Positions 19,304-31,023 of a stretch of 64,000 nt of DNA are shown piece after piece (the stretch's first letter is position 1; each line of letters begins with the position of its first letter). The notes below the pieces were generated by a model. That model ran no database searches. It was not told where the DNA came from and saw nothing but the letters and a program-made list of their open reading frames with translations. The stretch is from Tubulanus polymorphus (Eukaryota; Nemertea; Palaeonemertea; Tubulaniformes; Tubulanidae). The stretch spans positions 16,400,001 through 16,464,000 of the forward strand of contig NC_134025.1 of NCBI RefSeq assembly GCF_964204645.1, written 5' to 3'. Position numbers and translations under genes: made by a program.

Positions 19304-19905
19304 TTCGTATACTCCCTGCGACTACTATCTGTCTTTTTTTGTGCGGGGTTTCGAAATGCAATATCATGTATAGTATGTTTGTGGGTGGGCCGACGTAAAT
19401 AATGTATTATTGACATGATATGTATATTTGTATATTTTTATAGAGATTTGTTAATTATGTAAATATGTATATATTGAAGAAAGTTTAAACTTTTAGATAC
19501 CAATGTGTAGTATGTAAATAGGATTCTGTACCATTGATTGTATATAATACTCCGAACTTAGAAAAAAAAACCGAATCAAAAAAAAAATTAATTAATTAGA
19601 AAAAATTAATTAGAAAATAATTTTAAAAACATGAAAATTTTTTTATATCATATTAAGAAAGAGTAGGAAAACATAAATCGAAATGAGACAACAGTGAACT
19701 AAGAACTTTCCCTCTCGGCCGTAAGGTGTTTTTACACCTAATACACGGAGCTTGAGGTAATTTTCTTTTTCGACCTGCAATCTCTCGCTACAATCATGTA
19801 ACAACTATTCAGTCCCCCACCTGACTCCAGTGGGTGCGATGTAGATGTAATGGAGCTTTCCACTAGCAAATAAAGTAAGATATATATTTAAAAAAAAACT
19901 AAATA
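19304..19905 (+). mobile_element. 3' UTR and tail of the LINE fragment
   Basis: Non-coding AT-rich sequence following the LINE ORF. It includes two A-rich stretches near 19560-19600 and a final AATAAAGTAAGATATATATT ending in an A run at 19890-19899, which suits a LINE 3' end. The boundary is approximate. Confidence 0.4.
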
Positions 19906-19984
19906 AATAACGATTCTTTAAATACAACAATAAACTTAGTAACATATTGATTAATAACAAACCGAAAACCGAATCCCTTAACTG

Positions 19985-20305
19985 TGGAATTTATAAAATA
20001 CCTTTGCGACAAAGTTTGTATTGGAGAAACAGGTCGGAACCTTAACCAACGCCTAAAAGAGCATAAGTTAGATGTAAAAAAACTTTAAACATGAAAGCAG
20101 AGTTGCTAGGACTTCAGACTTCGCACAATTTTCGCTAATGCTGAATTAATTTACCCTTGCAGCGATAAAACTAAAAGACATATTTTGGAATCTGCATTCA
20201 TAATTGAAAATTCGAACAACGTTGTAAACCTTAACAAACCTTTTTCACCCCATAATAAACTTATATCAAAATTCCTCTGTAAACTGGTTAAACTCAACAC
20301 TTGAT
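19985..20305 (+). pseudogene. Penelope-like element GIY-YIG endonuclease fragment
   Basis: The words KYLCDK and VCIGETGRNLNQRLKEHK match the GIY-YIG nuclease of Penelope-like retroelements (Y-IGET-R-L--R--EH). Later residues HILESAFIIENSNNVVNLN and PFSPHNKL match the same C-terminal region of the better-preserved copy at 61739-62158. At least two frame breaks and a stop near 20085 make it non-functional. It lacks the RT domain, so it is a 5'-truncated copy. Confidence 0.8.
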
Positions 20306-20609
20306 TTCCCCTTCGATTATTTGTTATTTGTTCTCTCATCAATTTTAGTCTCTCAACTTGTATTCACCATTGTTTTAATTTAAGTGCCCCTAGTTTGTCT
20401 CTTTACAACTGATTTTAAGTTTCAATTTATATTTATACTCACTATTGTTGTTTATAATTACCCCTTGGTTTGCTTCCCTTTAATCTATTTTAGCGTGTAA
20501 CTGTTTCTACGTTAATTTTCCTTCAGTTTGTATCATCTCTGATTACTTGAATTAGTCTCTTTGTCTCTGGATTGTATATATATCTCATAATTTTTGTAGT
20601 ATCTCATTA

Positions 20610-20660
20610 TTCCTGAAGATGACTATTAGGATATAGTCGAAACGTTGAAATAAACTACTA
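20610..20660 (+). ncRNA. Hammerhead-like core at the 3' end of the Penelope fragment
   Basis: CTGAAGA, then a stem GACTAT/ATAGTC (20621-20638), then CGAAAC fit the hammerhead catalytic core CUGANGA-stem II-GAAA. Hammerhead motifs are known in Penelope-like elements. A convincing stem III and cleavage site could not be assigned by eye, so activity is uncertain. Confidence 0.4.
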
Positions 20661-20749
20661 TCTCGAAGTTACATTCTCGGACTTTTATTATCATTGTGGG
20701 ATTCTCTCTTCAACCGCTCATTTACCGCAAGGGCCAATAGTGTGTCTCT

Positions 20750-20815
20750 AACTGAAGGTAGAGGCCGGCAACCAGTCTAATCTGTAAATGAAGGTAGAGA
20801 CCGACAACCAGTCTA
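20750..20815 (+). repeat. Short tandem duplication
   Basis: Two copies of about 37 bp: GAAGGTAGAG[GA]CCG[GA]CAACCAGTCT. Small, of unknown origin. Confidence 0.6.
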
Positions 20816-21113
20816 CCAAATGACGTCATTGGAAATTCCTTTGCGGAAGAGAGTTTACTCTCTCTGAAACATCCTCGAGCTAGTTGATTACATAGGGCCT
20901 ACACAGTGAATGAATGTATTCGTTATGTCCAAGATACTCTTAGACATGTTAGATGCCTAGGATTAACTATGTGCGCACACCAGATAGGTAACAATACCGG
21001 TAGTAGAATATCTGATTTCCGACAGGCCTGAATGGGCGCTATTCTATTGCACCCTCCAAAAAATTTCTATTTCTACGGCATGCCCCATAGATTAGATAGG
21101 GCAGGCCACTACT

Positions 21114-21609
21114 ACAGGGGTTTGGCGATGGGCATGGATTTTATTTCCGGGTTGTTGATAATCATGCGAGAATGGCGCTAAATATGGACTGCGAATAAAT
21201 TCAAAATATCACGGAAATACCTTGTGTTTATATTGTTTATTTATCCGCGATAAAGTTCCGATAAACAATTGGTCGTTTTTTCGTATCATAGTTTCCGTCT
21301 TAGATGCTTCGGGTTTGCATTCAGTCAAATAAGAAGCGTTAAGTCACGTGACTGTCCCAACTTTCTGGCTGGCACGACTTGAACTGCGTTTCATCCCTTG
21401 TTATTTTATATAGTAAAGCGTGACGACTGTCTGATAATGATTCTTAACGACCAATTGTTTATCAGAACTTTATAGCGGATAAATAAACAATATAAACACA
21501 AGGTATTTCCGTGATATTTTGAATTTATTCGCAGTTCATATTTAGCGCCATTCTCGCGAGATTATCAACAACCCGGAAATAAAATCCAAGCCCATCGCCA
21601 AACCCCTGT
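21114..21609. mobile_element. MITE with 164-bp terminal inverted repeats
   Basis: Inverted arms 21114-21277 and 21446-21609 are colinear with no net indel. They begin ACAGGGGTTTGGCGATGGGC. The 168-bp centre is non-coding. Termini CAGGGG...CCCCTG recall hAT-type MITEs, but no 8-bp target duplication is seen; the flanks instead share GGGCAGGCC (21099-21107 and 21611-21619). Non-autonomous. Confidence 0.85.
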
Positions 21610-22036
21610 GGGGCAGGCCTATTTTTAGTCAGTAACCTGACTGTGGTTCAGTTTCACGATCATCTTCACCCGTCAAGGGATTCAAACCCACTACGCTAAA
21701 GCTGTTCCCCGAACCCCTTGACCTCACGAGTCGTTGGAGTCGTTACTAGCCGACCAGAATGCGGTCGTACCAATCACAGCGCTTGTAACAAACAGCAGTA
21801 GACTTCTGTTGGTTTTCCCATTAAATTGACCAATCAGCGAACGTTTTACCGAACAAGGAAGTATTTCGAAAGTCGATATAGGCCTATGACGTCATGCGCA
21901 ACAGCGCCAGTAATGAAATCACGCTTCGTGAGGCCAGGGGGCTGGTGGAAGCGGGTTCGGGAGTGATACTGGATCCCTGGCAAGCGAGGATGTTTCATGA
22001 TCGGTTAGGCCTATTTTCACAAACGCTATGGCTACT

Positions 22037-22148
22037 CGTACGGACCTGTACGGATTACTCTGGAGGCTATTCATACGGACCTGTATGGATTACTCTGGAG
22101 GCTATTCGTACGGACCTGTACGGATTACTCTGAGTCTGGAGGCTATTT
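22037..22148 (+). repeat. 35-bp tandem repeat (CGTACGGACCTG)
   Basis: Three copies of a unit starting CGTACGGACCTGTACGGATT; the third has a 6-bp insertion. Related CGTACG-rich words occur near 23965-24045. The open frame through it is a by-product of the repeat, not a gene. Confidence 0.8.
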
Positions 22149-22149
22149 G

Positions 22150-22684
22150 TACAGAACTACTGTCTGTCACACCTGCTTGCTCTCCGTGCGACAATTTGTT
22201 CCATCATTTCGTTAATAAACAGTTTATCTACCTTTATTACACATCAATTTGTTCAGTGAGGACTTTACATTCAGAAATAATCAATAATTTTTACTAAAGT
22301 TGTTTTTGTTATCATTTATGGGCGATAGTTTACTCAGCATACGCTCGCGTAATGCTGAAAAATCTGCTCCGCGGACGCTCGGAAGCGTTATAGTGACGTC
22401 ATCACCTGCTCATTATCATATCAAAATACAGTAGGTGGTGCCACGTGATGGGCCATAAAAGCCGTTTTTCAGCATTACGCGAGCGTATGCTAGGTAAACT
22501 ATCGCTAATAGATGAAAATACAAACAAACCTATGCCACTTCATGATTTATTTCTGAATGCAACTTCCTTACTGCACAAATTGATGCATAATATCTATAGA
22601 TAAACCGATTAGGCTATTAACGAAATTACGGACCAAAACGTCGCACGGAGAGCAGATGTGACAGACAGTATGCGTACAGAGGTG
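22150..22684. mobile_element. Long foldback MITE, copy 1
   Basis: About 250-bp imperfect inverted arms. The outer parts share CTGTCTGTCAC and CTCTCCGTGCGAC, the inner parts GCGATAGTTTAC and CAGCATACGCTCGCGTAATG. The centre is near 22417. No ORF. A second, more decayed copy lies at 28595-28960. Confidence 0.75.
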
Positions 22685-22795
22685 TGCAACTTAGAAAATT
22701 CAAGGAAAGTCTGGAGAATAGAGTTAGAGAAAAATAGAGCAGATCGAGCTAGACTCGAACCCGGGCCAGTAAATTGTTAGCGCAGCATCATACCA
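22685..22795 (-). repeat. tRNA-like repeat, first part (split by a transposon)
   Basis: On the minus strand the box-B word GGGTTCGAGTCTAGC and the flanking GTAAATTGTTAGCGC match the unbroken tRNA-like unit at 27149-27216. The tail side shares AGAAAATTCAAGGAAAGTCT with 27240-27270. It is interrupted after CATCATACCA by the insertion at 22796 and resumes at 23878. Confidence 0.7.
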
Positions 22796-23877
22796 CAGTG
22801 CTTCATCTAGCCAAAAATAGAGGGGCGGTCTGTCCCGCCCCCGAAAATAGCCGCCCTTGTGCCCTTATGATGTGTCCCATGCTCGTCCTTGTGCCCTCAT
22901 CACTTGCCGTAGGTCCGCCCTCCTGCCATTGTCAGTCACGAGTAATGAGTCAGGGCTTTCAAAATAAGCTGTCGCATCCCACTGTTAGTAAGTTTCCAGC
23001 GACGGCAATGAAATGTCTCGTATGATATCAACGATAGTAGCTCATGTGATCAGTGGTTATATTCAAATGTGCTGCAGTCAATGTGCATCGTGTGAAACCG
23101 TGCCTCAGACGCGTGGCCTAGTTTAAGTTTCCAGGAAATTGGCTCACTTCCTAACTACTGCCAATCATTCTAGCGACTGCCGTTGTAAAGCTGGTAGTGT
23201 ATATTCGATGGATTGTTTCGTTTCAAACACATCGTGATGCTCTGGATCTTTTTATCTAGACTATTAGACAAAGTTTATATATACAAGGTGAAAAACTTTG
23301 TTCGGTGAACTCACAGAGAGACTCGCAGAGACAATTAGTTTGAGTAGCCTAATAGCAATAATGTGTTCTTAAGCTGGCTGCTTACCAATTATCAACAGTT
23401 TCTTGCCAATCACTAACACTATCAATTTAAATCAATTATTTTGATATTTCTAAGATTAAAAATATGCAATTTCATGTAGGCCTATAGGCCTACACTATTG
23501 CTGGCTTTTTTTCGCTGTATCATTTGCTTTTTGAGATTGCTTTTTTCTGCTATTTTTTTGTCTGCAACTGGTTTTCCAAATCATTTTGAGTGCCCTTTCT
23601 ATCATATTATTGATTAACTTTTGTTCATTGACAGGCATAGGTGTGAGGATGTACTGTGGTCAAGTGTGTCACTCATGGCAAAATCAGACTTAAACATAGT
23701 TTCTAGTCCTCATTCGGAGTAGGGGGTACCTCGATTCTATGCATTAGAGAACATTGCAGTTTGCCCCTAAAACAGACGTGAGTGCGTTATGTGCCCTTGC
23801 TCCGATGGAATCACGCACAAAAATGCCCTTATTTGAAATCAGCACCCTGCCCTTTTTTAATGCTAGATGAAGCACTG
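22796..23877. mobile_element. Non-autonomous DNA transposon with CAGTG termini and TACCA target duplication
   Basis: 16-bp inverted termini CAGTGCTTCATCTAGC (22796-22811) and its complement (23862-23877) are flanked by TACCA direct repeats (22791-22795, 23878-23882). Removing the insert restores an uninterrupted tRNA-like unit, which proves the boundaries. 1,082 bp, no supported gene. A second copy starts at 61071; shorter relatives of its middle (TGCCTC...GTGGCCTAG...CCAGGAAA) occur near 30600, 32795 and 34210. Confidence 0.85.
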
Positions 23878-24050
23878 TACCACTAGACCACCGAGCTTGC
23901 TGACAGTGGGCCGAATGTTTTAACTACATATAGCCTCACCTAACCCTAACCCTATCCCTTCCCGTACGAACCAGAGTAATCCTTGCGGGTGTGAATACCG
24001 GTACGAATAGCCTACGGAATTATTCGTACGGGTCCGTACGAGGAGCCACT
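23878..24050 (-). repeat. tRNA-like repeat, second part
   Basis: Continues the unit at 22685-22795: box-A side TACCACTAGACCACCGAGC, then GTTTTAACTACATATAGCCT and CCTAACCCTAACCCTATCCC, the same order as the complement of 27070-27150. Confidence 0.65.
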
Positions 24051-24053
24051 TCG

Positions 24054-24711
24054 TTTCACAAACCACAGTCAGGAAAGGGAAGGTTATTTTTTCAATGAAA
24101 TTTTCGTCAGCCAATTTGACTGACGAGTAATTTGCCTGGCATTTTCTGGTCTTTTAAGATATCCGTCTAATTTTTGTTGTTTTCGACGCACAACAGATTC
24201 GTAGTTTGTCTGATACCTTAGTTAGTTACCTAGTCATTGGTGGTAAGCTTTTTATAATTGGATGGGCTTATACCAACGTAAGTGATGACAAGGGCCAAAC
24301 CTTGTCATCCATAACGTTGGTATAAGCCCATTCACACTTCAAAAATATACTTTCTATTGACTTCAGTCCACAATTAATGGCTTAATTCACAAACTGACCA
24401 GTCAGGAACACACCAAAAACGGCTTATTCTGCCGTCATCGGCGTTTTGCGCCAATAACGGCAGAATCAGCCGTTTATGGATCACTCGAATGGCTGTTATC
24501 AGCGTAGTCAGTAACCTGACTGTGGTTTAGTTTCACGATCGGATATTTTCACAAACCACAGTCAGGAATGGGAAGGTCATTTTTGTATGAAATCTTCGTC
24601 AGCCAATTTGACTGACGAGTAATTTGCCTGGCATTTCATTGTCTCTTAAGATATCTGTCCCATTTTTGTTGTAATCGACGCACAACAGATTTGTAGTTTG
24701 TCTGATACCTA
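24054..24711. repeat. 160-bp direct repeats flanking a foldback
   Basis: Copies at 24054-24215 and 24550-24711 start TTCACAAACCACAGTCAGGA and end GTTTGTCTGATACCT. Part of the unit's left neighbour (AACCTGACTGTGGTT) is also at 21638. The repeat boundaries coincide with the left end of the inverted repeat at 24219, so the second copy probably arose with that insertion. Confidence 0.75.
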
Positions 24712-25351
24712 TAACACCTCACCTGACGATCTTAATCCATGTGCAAATCGGCCGTAAAGTGAGAGTAAATTTCCGTCCGGTCAACAGCTGCCATTTTGAA
24801 AATTACTGGAGGTGCTGGCACCTGTGGACTGAGGCCAGGACAACAGCACAAACTAACAAAGCGAAACGACGAAATTTAAAAAAATTAAAAAATCAACACT
24901 TATTCACATTTTTCTTTTACCAGAAATTTATTATTTCATTATTTATTATGGAAAACACGAAGACTTGAAATAAAAGTTGGAAAACCATCAAAAATAAAAA
25001 TTGTCGTTTCGTCTTGGAAGTTTTATATAAATCCTTGTAGGTCCCCTTGTCTTATCATGCCACATGTGCAATACAGAGAAATGGCAGCCAATGGCGAAAT
25101 TTGTGGAGAAATTAATTAATTTCTCAAAATAATGTTGATTAATCACTCGAAACATACATAAAATTGGATTATTTCGAAAGGTACCTGTGTTAGTTTGTGA
25201 ATTAAGCCATTAATTGTGGACTGAAGTGAATAGAAAGTATATTTTTGAAGTGTTTCTTTTTTCAACCGTGTTTTGGTCCTTGTCATCCCTAACGTTGGTA
25301 TAAGCCCATCCGATTATAAAAAGCTTACCACCAACGATTAGGTAACTAACT
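24219..25351. mobile_element. Nested foldback DNA transposon
   Basis: Ends TAGTTAGTTACCTAGTCATT (24219) and its complement (to 25351) form terminal inverted repeats of ~60 bp. Further inside, TCACACTTCAAAAATATACT (~24344) pairs with 25190-25255. The left end also holds a local hairpin 24262-24341 (GATGGGCTTATACCAACGT and complement). The right half around 25020-25200 and the left block 24395-24480 recur inverted at 26105-26440. No coding potential supported. Confidence 0.65.
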
Positions 25352-26099
25352 ATTATCAGCGGGGCCTTTGATCTTATAGCTGGTGCGCCATCCTACTAGT
25401 TTATACGTCCATGGTCTAATAAAGCATAGAAGGGTTGAGGGATATATTAGCAGACTGGACTGCTTAGGCCTATGGTGTTGGTAAATTGAAGCTAATCAAC
25501 ATCTTCAATGCCTCTCAGCTAATTGGACTTGTGATGGATAGTGATTGAATGAATTGGTGGCCCATGACGTTACAACACTCAAAATCAATACAGGGTGGAA
25601 ACTCCTATACAGACACTTCGATTTAAAACTGCTGAAACTCCTAAAATATCCAAACGATTTCGATGAAATCTGTTTTAAATTGTTCAAAACATCCTATATT
25701 TTCTAAATATGTCTACTTGGAGGCCCTTTGATGACGTTTCACCACTCAAAATTGCGATTAAACGCATCGGAGACCCCCAAAATATCCTGTAGGCCTACTA
25801 CGATTGCTATGGCAGCAAAAATCCTCTTCCTTTCAACTTCAAGTGAAGAGCTCGTGGTGATTTCAGCGTCTAAATCCAACAAAGGATACATCAATCGAAG
25901 CACAACATCTTATATTTTTTTCATAACCAGAATTTATTCATCAAATGAACGTATTCTGAGCTTGGGAGAGCAAAATTTGCAGAAAAACGCAAGCTTATCG
26001 GTAAGATACAAATGCAAATTCAAATTCAATTTTATTGGGGACGCACTGAAAGGGTTAAAAACTGTAACAGCTGAAAACGGCGGAAATGGCGTTTAAGAA

Positions 26100-26500
26100 C
26101 AAGCCAAAAATGGCAGAAAACGTCGATTTCGGCTAAATATGCAGAGGCAGTTTAAAACAGAGTGATCCATAAACGGCTGATTCGGCTGTTATTGGCGGAA
26201 AACGCTGAAATTGGCAGAATAAGCCATTTTTGGAAAGTGTTCCTGATTGCTAACACAGGTACCTTTTGAAATAATCCATTTTTAAGTATGTTTCAAGCGA
26301 TTAATCAACATTATTTTGAGAAATTAATTAATTTCTCCACAAATTCGGCCATTGGCCGACATTTCTCTGTATTGCGTACATGTGGTATGATAGACAAGGT
26401 GACATACAAGGATTTATATAAAACTTCCAAAACAAAAGGACAATTTTTATTTTTGATAGTGTTCCAACATATATTTCAAATCTTCTTTTTTTCCTAGTCT
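26100..26500. mobile_element. Fragment of the 24219-25351 transposon family (inverted)
   Basis: GAGTGATCCATAAACGGCTG (26159) and ACAGGTACCTTTTGAAATAA (26256) are complements of 24390-24480 and 25020-25200 respectively, joined directly. It is a rearranged or related copy in opposite orientation. Confidence 0.6.
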
Positions 26501-27059
26501 AGTACCTAGCTGTCATTCCACAAACAATGTCTAGGGCAAAAGTGCTCATATAACGTTAATTTTCATCCCTCATTTTGAGGGACAAGGCTTTGAACGTCTA
26601 TTTCAACCCTTAAAACACCATCAACTTACCTCAAACTGACTGTTCTGTAATCAGATGGAAGTTAACTATTGTTTGTGCATAAATTTGTAATCCTCAGTAG
26701 CTTTTGACGATCGTAGTAACTCAAAACTTTTGACTAGTCATCTCAAAAAACAGTTGAAGTGAAGCAACATTACAAATATGGTGGCTTCTCGTGTTGCATG
26801 ATGGGAGTGTAAATTACAGATTCGGACATGAACTTAGGCTGACATTGATGCCAATGCAGTTATTCTTGTTTCAAATTCTTATGGTAAAATAGACCAAAAT
26901 TTATGCGTTTTATCAACGAAAAATAACATTTAGAGTAATTTTAGAGAGACATTTTGAATTTTCACATTTTCTCTCACTGTTCTCCATACTTACTTTAAAT
27001 TTTCTAAGTCGCGCACCTAAGTGCATGCACGACATAAATCTGCCATTCAGCAACGATGT

Positions 27060-27290
27060 ACGGTAGGGTTCCGTTTCACAACTAGGGATAGGGTTAGGGT
27101 AAGGTGGGGCTATAGGCCTATGTAGTTAAAACATTCAGTTGGTTTTCAGCGAGCTCAATGGTCTAGTGGTATGATGCTGCGCTAGCAATTTACTGGCCGG
27201 GGTTCGAGTCTCGCTCTATCCGCTATTTTCTCTAACTTTGTTCTCCACACTTACTTCGAATTTTCTAAGTTGCGCATGCTCAATGTGAAT
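27060..27290 (+). repeat. tRNA-derived repeat, intact copy
   Basis: The segment 27149-27216 has an A box (TGGTCTAGTGG) and B box (GGTTCGAGTC) and can pair AGCGAG with CTCGCT as an acceptor stem. Anticodon and T stems do not pair, so it is a tRNA-derived repeat rather than a tRNA gene. Upstream GGGATAGGGTTAGGGTAAGG and downstream TCTCCACACTTACTTCGAAT are shared with the broken copy at 22685-24050. Confidence 0.65.
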
Positions 27291-27509
27291 TAGCCAATCG
27301 GAATGAATCGTAAATATAGCTGGTGTTGTCCGTCTATGACGTCGTAAAAATAGCCTCAGCGTTTATTTTTTTGTGATATTACAGTTATACATCCTATTAT
27401 TCCATCCATCTGACTGACGCTATCAATTTATGAAACGTCTTTTAGTATAGGCCTATGACAAGGTAAATGATGAAGCGTGTTGCCGTCTGAACGCCTGTAA
27501 AGTTTTTCA

Positions 27510-28100
27510 TAAGTGCTGATTCCGTATAAATAAAATGTTATTACCAGTAACGTTATTCCCTTTAAGATTCTGTGTCTAATTCGTACTCCATAATCCGTTT
27601 TTTCACTTATTCCGTAAACAAATGAATGGTCCCGTTGCCCAATTTATATGTTAATCCTAATGTGTAATCCGTATCAGCTACACTTGAACATGCACTTGAA
27701 GTGAAAAAAGTATAAACATCTGTAATCTGAGGTTAATGTGGTCAGTAGGAAATAAGAGAAACTCCAGAAAACACTGAAGTTTATCCATCAATGTCACACC
27801 AGGGGGTATTTCTTTTCATGTATGAATGATATCAAATGGATCTAACTAATGAACCATCGGATACTATGAATTTTTTATCCCCCCCAATGGATTGTTAGAA
27901 CGCAGTTCTATTGTAGTAGCCGTCCACGGTTTGAGAGATAACTAAACCAGCTATTATACGGATTGTGCGCTTAAATTCATAGTTTATACGGGTAATAGTT
28001 AATTCGTATCTATTACGAATTATGTTATCCGTATATCACTAAATCCGTACTAAAAAGCTCAGTCCAGTGGTACAGATTAACCGAGGTTGACTGTTCGCTC
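27510..28100. repeat. Dispersed repeat rich in TCCGTA words; inverted partner at 58010-58240
   Basis: AGTAACGTTATTCCCT (27547), AATCCGTATCAGCT and GTTGACTGT words recur as complements at 58015-58235. Many short [AT]TCCGTA units lie in between. Non-coding. Confidence 0.5.
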
Positions 28101-28594
28101 ACGCTTTTTCAACTACCTTGTCTTTCGTATTACTAAAGACAATTCAAAAAATTTGATAGTGTCACATAATCGATGTGATAGTATGATTTATCAGTGCCAT
28201 ATTACAAGTAGGCCTAAGTGTCATATAAAATGAAAGTTTTGATTTCAGATTGAAAAACGAAGTTTGTTAGTGTTTTGTGAGGTTACCGTGTGTGGAGCCA
28301 GCGGCCATTATCTTATTAAACATATCAGTAGCAAGATGTTATTTCTTATCTATGATTTATTGCAGAATTTGTTACAAGTAGCTTTATTGCAGAATTACCA
28401 CTCAAAACACATACACTATCAATAACCCCAGGAAATGTATCCCAAGCCTATCGGCGAGTGCCTGTGATCTCCACTTCACCAATCCATGGCGTCTGGTTCA
28501 AAAATTATGACTTAATTTGAGTGATTTTAAATGTTATTTAGGCCTATTGAACAATTTACGAGAGGTGCGGATCTGCACTCCGATCTAGGTATAT

Positions 28595-28960
28595 TATGCA
28601 TCGATTAGTTCAGTAAGGATTTGCATTCAGAAATGAATTATGAAATGGCATAAAGTTGTTTGTATTTTCATCTATCTGCAACAGTTTAAGCCTATCTAGG
28701 GTGTGTATACATTATGCTGAAACAGGGCTGCCATGGCCTGTAACGTGGTGCCACCTACTGTATTTTGATATGCTCATGAATAGGTGATGTCGTAAAAGCA
28801 ACATTTCCGAGTTGATGTTGGCCCAGGCTATGTGTATGATGAGTAAACTATCACTGATTAATGAAAACAAAAACAACTTTAGGGAAATTTGTTGTTTATT
28901 TCTGAACAAATTGTTTCATAATAAAGGTAGACCAACTGATTATTCAGTGCTGTCAATAAT
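28595..28960. mobile_element. Long foldback MITE, copy 2 (decayed)
   Basis: TTCAGTAAGGATTTGCATTC (28609) and TATTTCTGAACAAATTG (28897) are the inner arms of the family seen at 22150-22684, with AGTAAACTATC at 28844. Shorter and more diverged. Confidence 0.65.
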
Positions 28961-29388
28961 GGGTAAGCCTACCGTAGTTTTTACAGGGGTGCCGACCGAT
29001 GTCCAGTTACGGCCTGTAAAAATTTTTAATCGAAAATTTTCGGAGCTTCCTTGAAAATGAGACTTTAACTAATTCATGTCACATGTGCGCATGCATCGTA
29101 GTTACGGTTGTCCAACTGAAGCTCTTTGATAATGATTATCGGTATTGCTGATTGTCTCATGGACTGTCATAATTTGTTTGACGATAGTTGTGCAAGTTGG
29201 CGATAACGCTTCACATAAAAGCACAGGATTGCCTGCTGTATGCAATCAATAGTGTCTAACTATATATACATGGCCTACACACGTATGTTCATTGAGTGAC
29301 AGCAGTGTGCTGCTCTTAGCTCTCAGTACTAGCGCATAATGTTACAAATATATTGTCAGTCATACAGTGTTCGAATTAAAGATTTTTT

Positions 29389-30030
29389 AGCCCACTTGGG
29401 ACTTAGGCCTAAGTCCCAGCAGGCTATTGCATTCACTTGTCGTCCGTCTGTTCGTTCGTCCATCCCTAGACGGAATCCAGTTATTTTGGGAAGTTTTGAT
29501 GATGCTTCCATGGATAGTCTTGATATTTGGTTTATACATGTATCTACCCTAGATACATCTCCAGTCGAAAAACTGGCCCGATCAGAATCAAGATGGTCGA
29601 CTGGCGGCCTTTGTTCAGCAAAATTAGCACTTTTTACACATTTTTGAAGTTTTCAAGTGAAATTTTGAAGGCATTTCCAACTGCTATCTTGATCTTTCGC
29701 ATGTAGTTGTATATCCGAGAGATAGAATAAGAAAAGCATATAGCCCTAAGCGAAAATTAGATCGATCAGACCCAATGTGACCTTTTTTGTGCCCAAAAAG
29801 GTCAATTTTGGCCTAAATTCCGAGGCCTGTAGCTTACTAATGGTTTGCCATTTATTATTGAAATTTGTGATGGGTATTCTATGAGGAGGGATCAAAAGCA
29901 TATCAGATGAGTTTTGTGATCAGTCAAATATCACGCAATTGGTTTCATCAGTCTTCATTCGAAAGTTGGAAAAAGGTTTTTTGAGGAAAATACAGGGATG
30001 ATAAGTTTCCACCATTTTCAATGAATTTTT
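29389..30030 (+). mobile_element. 'AGCCCACTTGGG' repeat family, copy a (5' part)
   Basis: Starts AGCCCACTTGGGACTTAGGC, with the family hairpin AGCCC..GGGACT/AGTCCC..GGGCT, then a CGTCCGTC run, GGAATCCAGTTATTTTGGGA, and the later words CTGGCCC and ATTTTGGCC. Ends before the tandem unit region. The open frame here is not conserved between copies. Confidence 0.7.
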
Positions 30031-30295
30031 AGCCCAATTGGGACTTTAGTCCCAGCGGGCTATTGCGTTTACTTTTCGCACTTTTCGTCCGTCTTCGTCC
30101 GTCATAGCATTCATCCTTCCGTAAGACGGAATCCAGTTATTTTAGGAAGTTTTGAAGACGCTTTAAGGTAATGTCTTGATATTTGGTTTATACATGTATC
30201 TACCCTAGACAAATCTTCAGCCCTAAAACTGGCCCTGTCATCAAGACTGGCAGCCATTGTTGTTCGCCAAAATCAGCACTTAACACATTTTATGG
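30031..30295 (+). mobile_element. 'AGCCCACTTGGG' repeat family, copy b (5' part)
   Basis: Starts AGCCCAATTGGGACTTTAGT directly after copy a and follows the family to about 30295, then diverges into another repeat. Confidence 0.7.
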
Positions 30296-30539
30296 ACTTT
30301 TGCTTTAGCGAACTCCATTTTGCTATCGCGTATGAAACATTCATCCTTTGGTAGGCCCTACAAAATAACTTCCAAAAGGGGTATAGTTTCTCTTCGGAAC
30401 TTTCAAATGCAGTAATAGAATCTCTAACCCTATTGAATTTCATCAGAATCCGTTGCTTATTTATTAACTTAGTTAAATTTATTTGTTGTTGAACTACATT
30501 TCGTTTCGTAAGAACATTTTTATGTATATTCATACTTTA

Positions 30540-31020
30540 CACGTATACTCGCTGCAATGTGGTATATTGATCTGTGCAAGTAGGCATCTATGAAAAGGCA
30601 CCTCGCGTGTGGCCTAGCCAAAATACTCGTGGAAACTGCGAATGATTCAACTGCCATGGTTCGTTGCGGCCGGCCGTGAAAAGCAGTAAATTTTATAGAA
30701 GGGCAGTAAAATTGGGAAAGGGGGAAGTGAATCTTGGAAATTGTTCAATTGACGAAAATAAATTGTCTGACCAACTTCATACACAGTGTATAAAATGAAT
30801 GTGGAGAGTGTCTATTGGAGTCAGTGGGGAAAACCCACTACCATATATATTCATGCAGTCGTGTGTGATGGAGATCAAGATTTTCATGAAAACTTCTTGA
30901 TTCGATCAAGGAGGATATCTTAGGCTTTTTTGATTACTTAGAGCATGGATTCTCAGAAATTCTGCCAAAAACTTTTTGCCGTAGGTATGCGTTTCCATTG
31001 ATGATTTGAAAAAAGGAATT
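30540..31020. other. Intergenic, weak repeat remnant
   Basis: Around 30590-30660 there is a diverged relative of the CAGTG transposon middle (CACCTCGCGTGTGGCCTAGC). No gene seen. Confidence 0.35.
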
Positions 31021-31023
31021 TTT

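Noticed and set aside
22774-23025. 83-codon frame inside the CAGTG transposon
   Set aside because: The second copy at 61071 has indels that destroy it; no protein similarity.
23935-23960. Telomere repeat (CCTAACCCTAACCC)
   Set aside because: Only two to three units, embedded in a dispersed repeat also seen at 27085.
24741-26497. Frames of 60-120 codons (24741, 25728, 26288)
   Set aside because: They fall on inverted-repeat arms of the nested transposon; no domain or conservation between copies.
27149-27216. Functional tRNA gene
   Set aside because: A and B boxes are good, but anticodon and T stems do not pair and the unit recurs with the same flanks; it is a tRNA-derived repeat.
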